NCBI GenBank assembly: GCA_002338605.1
Contig: DDIP01000421.1
Coordinates: forward strand, 2,349-8,104
From: Proteobacteria bacterium UBA1847
GTDB taxonomy: Bacteria; Pseudomonadota; Gammaproteobacteria; Steroidobacterales; Woeseiaceae
Direction of reading: 5' to 3'
DNA: 5,756 nt
The position numbers and the translations under genes were made by a program. Shown here piece by piece: positions 1 through 5,756 of this stretch; positions within the stretch are counted from its first letter, which is position 1; every line of letters begins with the position of its first letter. The notes under the pieces were generated by a model. It did no database searches. It was not told where the DNA came from and saw only the letters and a list, made by a program, of their open reading frames with translations.

Positions 1-157
1 GACGCGCAGATACGAAAACGCTGTCAACGAATTGCCCGAGCAAATCAACCATATAGGCCAGCTGTGATCGACCGCCTCGATCCAGCAGGGCCTTGTCGCG
101 ACCCATGCGACGGCTTTCGCCACCTGCGAGTACGAGTCCGTAGACAGCCCTAGACAT
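1..157 (-). CDS. mobA: MobA-type molybdenum cofactor guanylyltransferase, N-terminal part (runs off the window)
   Basis: Reading leftward from an ATG at 157-155, the frame stays open for 52 codons to the window edge, so only the N-terminus is seen. It begins MSRAVYGLVLAGGESRRMG and continues RDKALL (residues 1-25). This is the nucleotide-binding signature of MobA-like NTP transferases (LAGGxSxRMGxDKA), a Rossmann-like fold that binds GTP and Mg. The known role of MobA is to transfer GMP from GTP to Mo-molybdopterin in the cytoplasm, giving bis-MGD cofactor. The start lies inside the end of moaC: the ATG and the moaC stop share 8 nt (150-157). A GGGAG Shine-Dalgarno-like sequence sits at 172-168, about 10 nt upstream, so translation is probably coupled to moaC. 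Related MobA-like cytidylyltransferases (MocA) and other NTP transferases share the motif. The molybdopterin context favours MobA, but the specificity region is outside the window. Confidence 0.85.
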   Translation of the reverse strand, partial: MSRAVYGLVLAGGESRRMGRDKALLDRGGRSQLAYMVDLLGQFVDSVFVSAR

Positions 158-632
158 CCCGCGAAAACTCCCGCTTGCCACCTGACTTCGAAACAAGCCG
201 GGTGTCCTGGATCACAATATCGTGGGACAGGGCCTTCAACATATCGTAAATGGTCAGCGCTGCCACGCTGGCACCGGTAAGGGCTTCCATTTCGACACCG
301 GTCCTGTGCGTTACCTTGCAGCGACACTCGATGACCGCACAATCGCCCTGGATGGTGATGGACAATTTGCAGCTGTCGAGACCCAGCGGATGACAGAATG
401 GGATCAGCTCATGTGTCTTTTTCGCCGCCATAACGCCGGCGATGATAGCCGTTGCAAAAACCGGCCCTTTCTTGCTCGCGATTTCTTCACCCTCAACTTG
501 CGACAGGACCTCGGCGGGCAAGCGTACGATGGACCGCGCGCAAGCCTCGCGCTGGGTTACTGGTTTGTCACTCACATCGACCATGGTTGGTCGATTGTCG
601 CCGTCCACATGACTCAGTTTGCTCAAAATCAC
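150..632 (-). CDS. moaC: Cyclic pyranopterin monophosphate synthase MoaC
   Basis: MoaC converts the 3',8-cyclo-GTP made by MoaA into cyclic pyranopterin monophosphate, the second step of molybdopterin synthesis, in the cytoplasm. The 160-residue product has the family's full length and landmarks: TMVDVSDK near residues 16-23, KKGPVFATAIIAG at 54-66, LIPFCHPL at 76-83, HRTGVEMEALT at 109-119, YDMLKA at 129-134 and SKSGGK at 148-153. By comparison with E. coli MoaC, the catalytic residues appear as K55, C80/H81, E114/E116, D130, K133 and K149, all present. The frame opens with GTG at 632, overlapping the moaA stop as GTGA. A TTG at 626 would give the more typical MSKLSHVD start and has a better-spaced GGGTGG (638-633), so the true start may be there. 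It ends inside the start of mobA. Identification is secure. Confidence 0.97.
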   Translation of the reverse strand: MILSKLSHVDGDNRPTMVDVSDKPVTQREACARSIVRLPAEVLSQVEGEEIASKKGPVFATAIIAGVMAAKKTHELIPFCHPLGLDSCKLSITIQGDCAVIECRCKVTHRTGVEMEALTGASVAALTIYDMLKALSHDIVIQDTRLVSKSGGKREFSRDV

Positions 633-1705
633 CCACCCATCCGATACATTTCAACTTTGCGCAACACGTGATGCTCCACAGGTCCCGGTCGCCGCAGCTC
701 ACTGTACCGATCGCTGCGCCGTAACCAGGTTCTGGAAAGGATATCGCGAATCTCCCTGTCGTCGGCACCGTTTCTGAGTGATGCGCGCAGATCCGTGCCC
801 TGGCTGGCAAACAGGCAGGTATACAGCTTTCCGTCGGCAGACAGCCTCGCCCGACTGCAATCGCCACAAAACGGTTCGGTCACCGACGAGATGAAACCGA
901 TTTCGCCGGCACCATCCTGGTATTTGTAACGACGTGCAACTTCCCCGGGATAGTTCTTGCCAACCGCCTCCACCGGCCAACGCGCGCTTACCGCCGCCAG
1001 GAGTTCCCGCGACGGAACGACCTGGTCCATGCGCCAACCGTTCCGATTACCAACATCCATGAATTCGATGAGCCGTACAATCGTCCGGGTACCGCGAAAA
1101 TGCGCAAGCAAATCGAGCACCGTATGGTCGTTGATCCCTTTCTGTACAACGGCATTGATCTTGACGGGTCCGAGACCTGCATCTTCCGCAGCGCTGATGC
1201 CGTCCAATACTGTCCCCAGCTCACCGCGACCACCGCTCATCGTGTGAAATACTGCCTCGTCAAGGCTGTCCAGGCTCACGGTTACCCGATGCAGTCCGGC
1301 GGCCGCCAAATCGGCGGCTACCGGGGCCAGCAGCATACCGTTGGTCGTCAGCGCGAGGTCCGTAAGGTCTGGCAGCAAGGCCAGTTTTTGCACGAGCTTC
1401 GCAATATTCCGATCGAGCAGCGGCTCGCCACCGGTAAGCCGGATCTTGCTGACGCCCAACTCACTCGCCGCGGTCGCCACGCGCATGATTTCGTCGTAAG
1501 TCAGTCGCTGCTGCTTCTTCAGGAATTCGTACTCGGAGTGATACTTGGCGGCTGGCATGCAATACGGACAGCGAAAATTGCACTGGTCAAGCACCGATAT
1601 ACGCAGGTCGTGCATTGGCCTGCCCAGCGTGTCGATGATTTCCCCGGTTTCGTCCGTGCCGGCTACTTTCGAATCATTCTGCGGTTTCATTCCGCCATTG
1701 TGCAT
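629..1705 (-). CDS. moaA: GTP 3',8-cyclase MoaA (radical SAM, molybdenum cofactor biosynthesis)
   Basis: MoaA is a radical SAM enzyme with two [4Fe-4S] clusters that cyclises GTP to 3',8-cyclo-GTP, the first step of molybdopterin synthesis. Counting from the ATG at 1705 (358 residues), the SAM cluster motif CNFRCPYC gives C42, C46 and C49. The SAM-binding GGEP is at 92-95. The C-terminal GTP-binding cluster is CxxC-x13-C at C280, C283 and C297. The protein ends in MYRMGG, preserving the C-terminal double glycine needed for activity in this family. All expected parts are present. Start choice is open: the longest frame begins with TTG at 1726, and ATGs lie at 1705 and 1690. I prefer 1705 because a GGG sits 6 nt upstream, but the evidence is weak and 1690 (MKPQND) is equally possible. 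It is the first gene of the leftward operon and diverges from the acyl-CoA dehydrogenase genes. Confidence 0.96.
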   Translation of the reverse strand: MHNGGMKPQNDSKVAGTDETGEIIDTLGRPMHDLRISVLDQCNFRCPYCMPAAKYHSEYEFLKKQQRLTYDEIMRVATAASELGVSKIRLTGGEPLLDRNIAKLVQKLALLPDLTDLALTTNGMLLAPVAADLAAAGLHRVTVSLDSLDEAVFHTMSGGRGELGTVLDGISAAEDAGLGPVKINAVVQKGINDHTVLDLLAHFRGTRTIVRLIEFMDVGNRNGWRMDQVVPSRELLAAVSARWPVEAVGKNYPGEVARRYKYQDGAGEIGFISSVTEPFCGDCSRARLSADGKLYTCLFASQGTDLRASLRNGADDREIRDILSRTWLRRSDRYSELRRPGPVEHHVLRKVEMYRMGG

Positions 1706-1792
1706 TAAGTACCCGGGCCTGCCCAATAGATTCAGACGCCTTCTTCGGGGTTTGGTAAGCTCATCGATCCCGTAGCTTTGCGAATCGAACGC
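1706..1792. promoter_or_regulatory. Divergent intergenic region between moaA and the acyl-CoA dehydrogenase operon
   Basis: This 87-nt stretch separates two divergent genes, so it should hold promoters for both directions, unless part of it codes for the extended moaA start (TTG at 1726) or the extended dehydrogenase start (TTG at 1778). I searched both strands for sigma70-like boxes with 16-18 nt spacing and found only poor matches, for example TTCAGA at 1731 with TAAGCT at 1755 on the plus strand. A small inverted repeat (GGGC-CT-GCCC, 1715-1724) and palindromes CCCGGG (1712-1717) and ATCGAT (1763-1768) are present, but they are too short to call operators. No riboswitch-like fold, such as the Moco motif expected upstream of some moaA genes, can fit in so little space. 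Confidence 0.45.
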
Positions 1793-2995
1793 ATGAATGT
1801 CACATTTACCGATGAAGAACTTGCCTTTCGCGACGAAGTGAAGTCCTTTTTCGAAAACGACTTCCCACAGGACATTCTCGAGAAACAGAATCGGTCAGTT
1901 GCGCTGTCCCGCGAGGATATGGTGCGCTGGCACAAGGTCATGTATCGGCGCGGCTGGGCGGCGCCGAACTGGCCCACCGAGTACGGCGGCACGGGATGGT
2001 CGACGGTACAAAAGTATATTTTTGCCGACGAGCAGGCACGCGCCAACGCGCCCGCTTTTCTGCCGTTCGGTGTGTCCATGGTCGGACCCATTATTTACAC
2101 CTACGGCAACGACGCGCAAAAACAACGTTTTCTGCCTGATATCCTCGAGTTCAACACCTGGTGGTGCCAGGGCTATTCCGAAGCCGGCGCCGGCTCAGAT
2201 CTGGCCTCGCTAAAAACCCGGGCTGACCTCGACGGCGACCACTACGTCGTCAACGGCAGCAAGACCTGGACAACGCTGGCACAGTACGCCGACTGGATTT
2301 TCTGCCTCGTCCGCACGAATACGGATGTTGCCCGGCGGCAGGAGGGCATCAGCTTTTTGCTGATTGACATGAATTCACCGGGCATCAGTATCAAGCCTAT
2401 TCTGCTGCTTGACGGCGAACATGAGGTCAACGAAGTCCATTTCGACAATGTCCGTGTGCCATCCGAAAACCTGGTCGGCGAAGAAGGCAAAGGCTGGACC
2501 TACGGCAAGGTGCTGCTTCAGCACGAGCGCACGGGCATCGCCGGCGTTTCGGGATCCCGATACGCATTGCAGCGCCTTCGGAAGCAGGCGGGTAAGGCAG
2601 TGCGCGGTGCCGAACCGCTTGCCGGGAATCCGACATTCATGCGCAAGCTTGCCGCCACCGAAGTCGAACTCAAAGCCCTCGAGTACACCGAGCTGCGAAC
2701 ACTGGCGTCTGTTGCATCGGGGAAAGCACCGGGACCGGAGTCATCGATTCTCAAGATCGCCGGCACCGAACTTCGCCAGCAGGTCGATTCGCTTTGCGTC
2801 GAAGCGGCCGGGTACTACGCCCTGCCCTATGTGCGCGATCAATACACGATGGACTCCCCGGACAGCGAACGCATTGGCGAAGGCGCAGAAACTAACAGTT
2901 CGCTGACTTACTTCAATAATCGAAAAGTCTCAATCTTTGGCGGCTCGAACGAAATCCAGAAGAACATTATTGCCAAGCACGTGCTTGGGCTATAA
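1793..2995 (+). CDS. Acyl-CoA dehydrogenase, large subunit (pimeloyl-CoA dehydrogenase PimC-like)
   Basis: This is a 400-residue flavoprotein dehydrogenase that should introduce an alpha,beta double bond into an acyl-CoA. The N-terminal helical domain opens MNVTFTDEELAFRDEV. The middle beta domain carries WWCQGYSEAGAGSDLASLKT (123-142), the FAD/substrate segment, and TWTTLAQYADW (158-168). The C-terminal helices include LLQHERTG (241-248) and SIFGGSNEIQKNII (380-393). The usual MCAD-type catalytic Glu of the YEGT motif is replaced by G383. E245 sits where isovaleryl-CoA and long-chain dehydrogenases keep their base on helix G. The RxxFGxPxxxxQ and QxxGGxG FAD motifs are missing here and occur in the next gene, so the two probably act as a heteromer. 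The overall pattern resembles PimC of pimeloyl-CoA/dicarboxylyl-CoA oxidation; the substrate is inferred, not shown. Start: ATG at 1793 fits the family, and an in-frame TTG lies at 1778. The next gene follows after 11 nt. Confidence 0.92.
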   Translation: MNVTFTDEELAFRDEVKSFFENDFPQDILEKQNRSVALSREDMVRWHKVMYRRGWAAPNWPTEYGGTGWSTVQKYIFADEQARANAPAFLPFGVSMVGPIIYTYGNDAQKQRFLPDILEFNTWWCQGYSEAGAGSDLASLKTRADLDGDHYVVNGSKTWTTLAQYADWIFCLVRTNTDVARRQEGISFLLIDMNSPGISIKPILLLDGEHEVNEVHFDNVRVPSENLVGEEGKGWTYGKVLLQHERTGIAGVSGSRYALQRLRKQAGKAVRGAEPLAGNPTFMRKLAATEVELKALEYTELRTLASVASGKAPGPESSILKIAGTELRQQVDSLCVEAAGYYALPYVRDQYTMDSPDSERIGEGAETNSSLTYFNNRKVSIFGGSNEIQKNIIAKHVLGL

Positions 2996-3006
2996 GGCGA
3001 CAGGGA

Positions 3007-4140
3007 ATGGACCTTTCACTCAATGAAATGCAGTTGATGCTGGCTGACAGCGTCGAGAAATTCATCGCCAACGACTACGATTTCGAAACACGGCAAAAGT
3101 ACGCAGAGAGTCGAACCGGTTTCAGTCTGCCGGTCTGGCAAACGTTTGCCGAGCTTGGCTGGACTACGGTCACAATCGGCGAGAAAGACGGCGGTTTCGG
3201 CGGAGGGCCGGTGGACCTTATGGTCATCATGGAGCGCCTGGGCCGAGGACTGGTTGTTGAGCCATTCCTCAGCAATATTGTGCTAGCCGCTGGCATCCTG
3301 GGGCGTGCCGGGAGCAACGAGCAGAAGTCACGGTGGCTGGCGGCAATCACGGGTGGCGAGTTGCAGGCCGGCCTCGCTTTCGTCGAACCTTCGGCCGGTT
3401 ACGAAATCAATAGCGTCCAAACGACAGCGACTCGCGAGAGTGGCGGCTGGGTTTTGAATGGCGCAAAGGCTTACGTTCTCAATGGCGGCAGTGCCGAGAT
3501 GATCCTGGTACCCGCGCGAACATCGGGACAGCGGCTGGAACGCGATGGAATTACGCTTTTTGCCATCGACGCCAGCAGCAAGGGACTTACGATTCGGGAT
3601 TACGCAACCGTCGACGGCCAGCGGGCTGCCGAAATCCTGTTGGACCAGGTTAACGTCGCAGACGATCAGGTTATCGGCGAAGTGGGTAAAGGTTTTGACT
3701 CGCTGAATTCGGCGATTAATGATGCGACGCTCGCCGTTTGTGCAGAAGCGGTCGGTATCATGACCGTGCTCACGGAGAAAACGATCGAGTATTCCAAGAA
3801 CCGGGTTCAGTTTGGTGTACCTATTAGCAGCTTCCAGTCCTTGCAGCATCGCATGGTCGATATGTACACCGCATGCGAACAAAGCCGATCACTGCTGATG
3901 TGGGCGGCAATGGCGCTGGCCGACGACAGTGACGAGGCTGAAAGGGCCGTTCATTCCATCAAGTACCAGGTTGGTATCGCGGGAAAACATATCGGCGAAG
4001 AGGCGGTGCAGATTCACGGCGGCATGGGGGTGACCTGGGAACTGGACGTCGCACATTATTTCAAGCGCCTTACCGCAATCGGAATCCAGTTCGGCAACGC
4101 TGACTGGCATCTCGATCGACTTGCTGCGATGCCTGGCTGA
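3007..4140 (+). CDS. Acyl-CoA dehydrogenase, small subunit (pimeloyl-CoA dehydrogenase PimD-like)
   Basis: This 377-residue acyl-CoA dehydrogenase is the partner of the preceding gene and begins MDLSLNEMQLMLADSVEKF. It keeps the classical FAD-contacting elements: KNRVQFGVPISSFQSLQH at 264-281 (R266, F269/G270, Q280) and QIHGGMGVTWE at 335-345. It lacks catalytic bases: the YEGT-equivalent region reads AHYFKRLTAIG (349-359), and helix G reads AINDATLAVCAE (236-247) with no Glu-Arg pair. The middle-domain segment is FVEPSAGYEI (125-134) rather than a TEPxAGSD motif. This fits a non-catalytic or FAD-supplying subunit of an alpha2beta2 enzyme. The ATG at 3007 has purine-rich sequence upstream (aaggcgacaggga). 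The stop codon TGA (4138-4140) shares its A with the ATG of the next gene. Membership of the acyl-CoA dehydrogenase family is secure; the dicarboxylyl-CoA specificity is an inference from the pairing. Confidence 0.91.
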   Translation: MDLSLNEMQLMLADSVEKFIANDYDFETRQKYAESRTGFSLPVWQTFAELGWTTVTIGEKDGGFGGGPVDLMVIMERLGRGLVVEPFLSNIVLAAGILGRAGSNEQKSRWLAAITGGELQAGLAFVEPSAGYEINSVQTTATRESGGWVLNGAKAYVLNGGSAEMILVPARTSGQRLERDGITLFAIDASSKGLTIRDYATVDGQRAAEILLDQVNVADDQVIGEVGKGFDSLNSAINDATLAVCAEAVGIMTVLTEKTIEYSKNRVQFGVPISSFQSLQHRMVDMYTACEQSRSLLMWAAMALADDSDEAERAVHSIKYQVGIAGKHIGEEAVQIHGGMGVTWELDVAHYFKRLTAIGIQFGNADWHLDRLAAMPG

Positions 4141-4892
4141 TGTTCTCGCCAAGCGTCGCCGCGTTCTTTGCACAGCACCAGGAATTGCTGTGGTTGACGA
4201 CGCTGGTGATCGATCTGGCCGGAACCGTGTTGCTGTACCGCTTTTTTGGTAAAGCCGGCCTGCAGGTCGCCATCGCGACTGCCATTATTCTCGCCAACCT
4301 GCAGGGACCAAAACTGACGATCATTTTTGGCATGCAAACCAGCCTTGGCGTTATCTTTTATTCAAGCATTTTTTTTGCAACCGACGTACTCAGCGAAAAC
4401 TATGGCCGAAAGGAAGCCAACAAGGCCGTTCGAATGGGATTTGCTGTCAGTGTCATTGTGTTGATCATGTTGAGCCTGGCCCTGCTCTACCTGCCCAGCG
4501 ACCGTCCGGATACAGCCGTTTTCTCGGCAAACATACACGACGCCTTTGCGACGATCGTCAACTTCACGCCACGATTCGTCTTCGGTTCATTGCTTGCCTA
4601 CTACGTCAGCCAGAGTTTTGATGTGTGGGCGTTTCACAAGATCAAGCAGATGACAGGCGAACGCTGGTTGTGGCTCAGGAATAACCTGTCGACCATGAGT
4701 TCGCAGGCGCTCGACACGGTCATCTATTCGCTCGTCGCCTGGTGGGGTATTGTCGACCTCGGTACTGCGCTTGCGCTCGGTGCTGCAAAGTATGTTTTCA
4801 AACTGGTGATCGCGATGATTGACACCGTATTCATCTACTGGGCCAAGTGGGCCTACGGCAAGCGGCATCCGGTAGAACGGACAGCCACCTGA
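4140..4892 (+). CDS. yhhQ: VUT/YhhQ-family integral membrane protein, probable queuosine precursor transporter
   Basis: This 250-residue membrane protein belongs to the YhhQ (VUT, formerly DUF165) family, whose E. coli member imports the queuosine precursors preQ0 and preQ1. Family signatures seen are ANLQGPKLTIIFGMQTSLG (52-70), the acidic FFATDVLSENYGRKEANKAV (78-97), the SQSFDVWAFHKIK segment (157-169), WLWLRNNLSTMSSQALDTVIY (176-196, centred on RNN and DT) and a final KYVFKLVIAMIDTVFIYWAKW. Hydrophobic stretches at about 15-34, 40-56, 62-82, 99-118, 142-160, 190-208 and 212-236 suggest six or seven membrane helices. The start ATG overlaps the TGA of the upstream dehydrogenase by one base (TGATG) and has no good Shine-Dalgarno sequence, so translation is probably coupled. 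No queuosine genes such as tgt or queC-F lie in the window, so the precursor specificity rests on family alone. It is slightly longer than E. coli YhhQ (about 220 residues), mostly at the termini. Confidence 0.9.
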   Translation: MFSPSVAAFFAQHQELLWLTTLVIDLAGTVLLYRFFGKAGLQVAIATAIILANLQGPKLTIIFGMQTSLGVIFYSSIFFATDVLSENYGRKEANKAVRMGFAVSVIVLIMLSLALLYLPSDRPDTAVFSANIHDAFATIVNFTPRFVFGSLLAYYVSQSFDVWAFHKIKQMTGERWLWLRNNLSTMSSQALDTVIYSLVAWWGIVDLGTALALGAAKYVFKLVIAMIDTVFIYWAKWAYGKRHPVERTAT

Positions 4893-4916
4893 TAAGATAG
4901 CAGAGCGTCAACTCAC

Positions 4917-4922
4917 GGAGGT
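4917..4922 (+). promoter_or_regulatory. Strong Shine-Dalgarno site of the SAM hydrolase gene
   Basis: GGAGGT lies 9 nt before the ATG at 4932. It is the best ribosome-binding site in the window and fixes this start. It lies in the 39-nt gap after the membrane protein gene, so this gene can be translated independently of its neighbour even if they share a transcript. Confidence 0.8.
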
Positions 4923-4931
4923 CTAGCGCGC

Positions 4932-5735
4932 ATGCATTGGTCCGGCGTAATTACAATGACGACGGATTTCGGTCACAAGGGACCGTTCGCTGCCGTTATG
5001 CACGGCGTCATCCTGACTCGAAATCCGGCAGCCCGGGTTGTCGATCTGGCACACGACATCCCGCCGCAATGGCCGCCGGAAGCCGGCTTTTGGATCAGCC
5101 GCGCTTATTCCTACTTCCCCTGCGGCTCGATTCACCTCGCTATCGTCGATCCCGGCGTCGGCACCGAAAGGGAAATCCTGGTGGTCGAGTACGACGGCCA
5201 CGTCTTCATCGCACCCGATAATGGATTGCTTGCACCCCTGCTCGACCGTGCGGAGGGCGCAAAGATCTGGCAGCTCGATCTGCAACGTCTGGCCCCACTC
5301 AAGCTCGCCAAACCCAGCGATACGTTTCATGGTCGGGATGTCTTCGCTCCGGTTGCCGCCGAACTTGCCGCTGGCCGGCTGTCCCTGACCGCCATCGGCA
5401 AGTCAGTCACGGACTGGACACCGGGCTGGCTGGACGACCCCGAGGTCGGTCCCGGGAAGGTGATGGGAACCATTATCACTATCGACGCTTTTGGCAATTT
5501 AATCAGTAACATAGACGAAGCGTTAATCAGGGACTTCCGAGAACCGGTCGCGCAGTTTGCCGGCCACGAAATCGCCTTGCTCACGACCTACGGTCGCGCC
5601 AAACCCGGCGCCTACCTGGCGCTGGTCAACTCATTCGGCGTCATTGAAATCGCGAAGGCAGAAGGCAGCGCCGCCGACGGACTCGGTATGGGACGTGGTG
5701 CCCCAATCGTCATCAACGATGGCTACAGCGCGTAA
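4932..5735 (+). CDS. S-adenosyl-L-methionine hydroxide adenosyltransferase (SAM hydrolase, DUF62 family)
   Basis: This 267-residue enzyme belongs to the family that splits SAM with water-derived hydroxide into adenosine and L-methionine. It is homologous to the bacterial fluorinase FlA and chlorinase SalL and is often annotated as chlorinase/fluorinase. The N-terminal domain shows MTTDFGHKGPFAAVMHGVI (9-27), DLAHDIPP (38-45), HLAIVDPGVGTER (68-80), IAPDNGLL (93-100) and DTFHGRDVFAPVAAELA (130-146). The C-terminal domain shows TIDAFGNLISNI (183-194) and NSFGVIEIA (233-241). D73, R80 and H133 match the Asp-Arg-His triad described for the archaeal hydrolase PH0463, which the halogenases lack, so hydroxide rather than halide transfer is expected. 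It is cytoplasmic, with no signal peptide. The start is fixed by the GGAGGT site 9 nt upstream. The physiological role of the family is still uncertain. Confidence 0.92.
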   Translation: MHWSGVITMTTDFGHKGPFAAVMHGVILTRNPAARVVDLAHDIPPQWPPEAGFWISRAYSYFPCGSIHLAIVDPGVGTEREILVVEYDGHVFIAPDNGLLAPLLDRAEGAKIWQLDLQRLAPLKLAKPSDTFHGRDVFAPVAAELAAGRLSLTAIGKSVTDWTPGWLDDPEVGPGKVMGTIITIDAFGNLISNIDEALIRDFREPVAQFAGHEIALLTTYGRAKPGAYLALVNSFGVIEIAKAEGSAADGLGMGRGAPIVINDGYSA

Positions 5736-5756
5736 CGGGGAGTCCGGCTACGCCTC
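5736..5756. other. Window tail, no gene assignable
   Basis: These 21 bases after the TAA of the SAM hydrolase gene are too short to judge. An ATG at 5719-5721, inside the end of that gene in another frame, stays open to the window edge (MATARNGESGYA). It could be the start of an overlapping next gene, but it lacks a clear ribosome-binding site. Confidence 0.3.

Noticed and set aside
222..671. A 149-codon open frame on the plus strand opposite moaC
   Set aside because: It lies antisense to a gene with full MoaC motifs, and its translation shows no recognisable domain. It is a by-product of the GC-rich codon pattern.
1100..1708. A 202-codon open frame on the plus strand opposite moaA
   Set aside because: It is fully antisense to the radical SAM gene and its product has no domain-like composition. 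The length is explained by the complementary strand of a biased coding frame.
1712..1724. Short inverted repeat CCCGGGCCTGCCC as a possible operator or terminator
   Set aside because: The arms are only 4-6 nt with no following T-run, and such matches are expected by chance in GC-rich DNA.
1690..1792. A Moco riboswitch ahead of moaA
   Set aside because: The known motif is longer than the available leader and no matching paired elements were seen.
3328..3882. A 184-codon open frame on the minus strand within the small dehydrogenase subunit
   Set aside because: It has no motif and no ribosome-binding site support, and it lies opposite a well-conserved gene. It is a shadow frame.
5719..5756. 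A possible next gene starting at the ATG at 5719 and overlapping the end of the SAM hydrolase gene
   Set aside because: Only 12 full codons are visible and there is no Shine-Dalgarno sequence or recognisable protein start. It cannot be supported from this window.

Overview
The window looks like ordinary chromosomal DNA from a proteobacterium, most likely a gammaproteobacterium. This is inferred from moderately high GC by eye, tight gene packing, and the style of the MoaA, MoaC and YhhQ-like proteins; no marker gene fixes the taxon. I see no tRNA, rRNA, CRISPR array, insertion sequence, integrase, phage gene or clear intrinsic terminator.

Left part (1 to about 1705, minus strand): a compact molybdenum-cofactor operon read right to left, moaA, then moaC, then the first 52 codons of a mobA-type nucleotidyltransferase that runs off the left edge. 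moaA and moaC overlap by 4 nt (or lie 2 nt apart if moaC starts at a TTG). moaC and mobA overlap by 8 nt. MoaA and MoaC turn GTP into cyclic pyranopterin monophosphate, the first intermediate of molybdopterin. MobA would add GMP to the finished Mo-molybdopterin at the end of the pathway. The middle genes (moaD, moaE, moeA, mogA/moaB) are not in view.

Centre (1706-1792): a short divergent intergenic region that must drive both arms. I could not assign convincing -35/-10 boxes in it.

Right part (1793-5735, plus strand): four genes in one direction. Two are paired acyl-CoA dehydrogenase subunits of the pimeloyl-CoA dehydrogenase (PimC/PimD-like) type. Then comes a VUT/YhhQ-family membrane protein (queuosine-precursor transporter family), whose start codon overlaps the stop of the small dehydrogenase subunit. 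After a 39-nt gap with a strong Shine-Dalgarno sequence comes an S-adenosyl-L-methionine hydroxide adenosyltransferase (SAM hydrolase, DUF62 family). The two dehydrogenase subunits have complementary active-site features: the large one keeps a likely helix-G catalytic glutamate and the small one keeps the classical FAD-binding motifs. This points to an obligate heteromer.

I did not find a new defence, mobile or RNA system. The points most worth following are the split active site of the dehydrogenase pair and the unexplained grouping of a fatty-acyl/dicarboxylyl-CoA dehydrogenase with a Q-precursor-type transporter and a SAM hydrolase.
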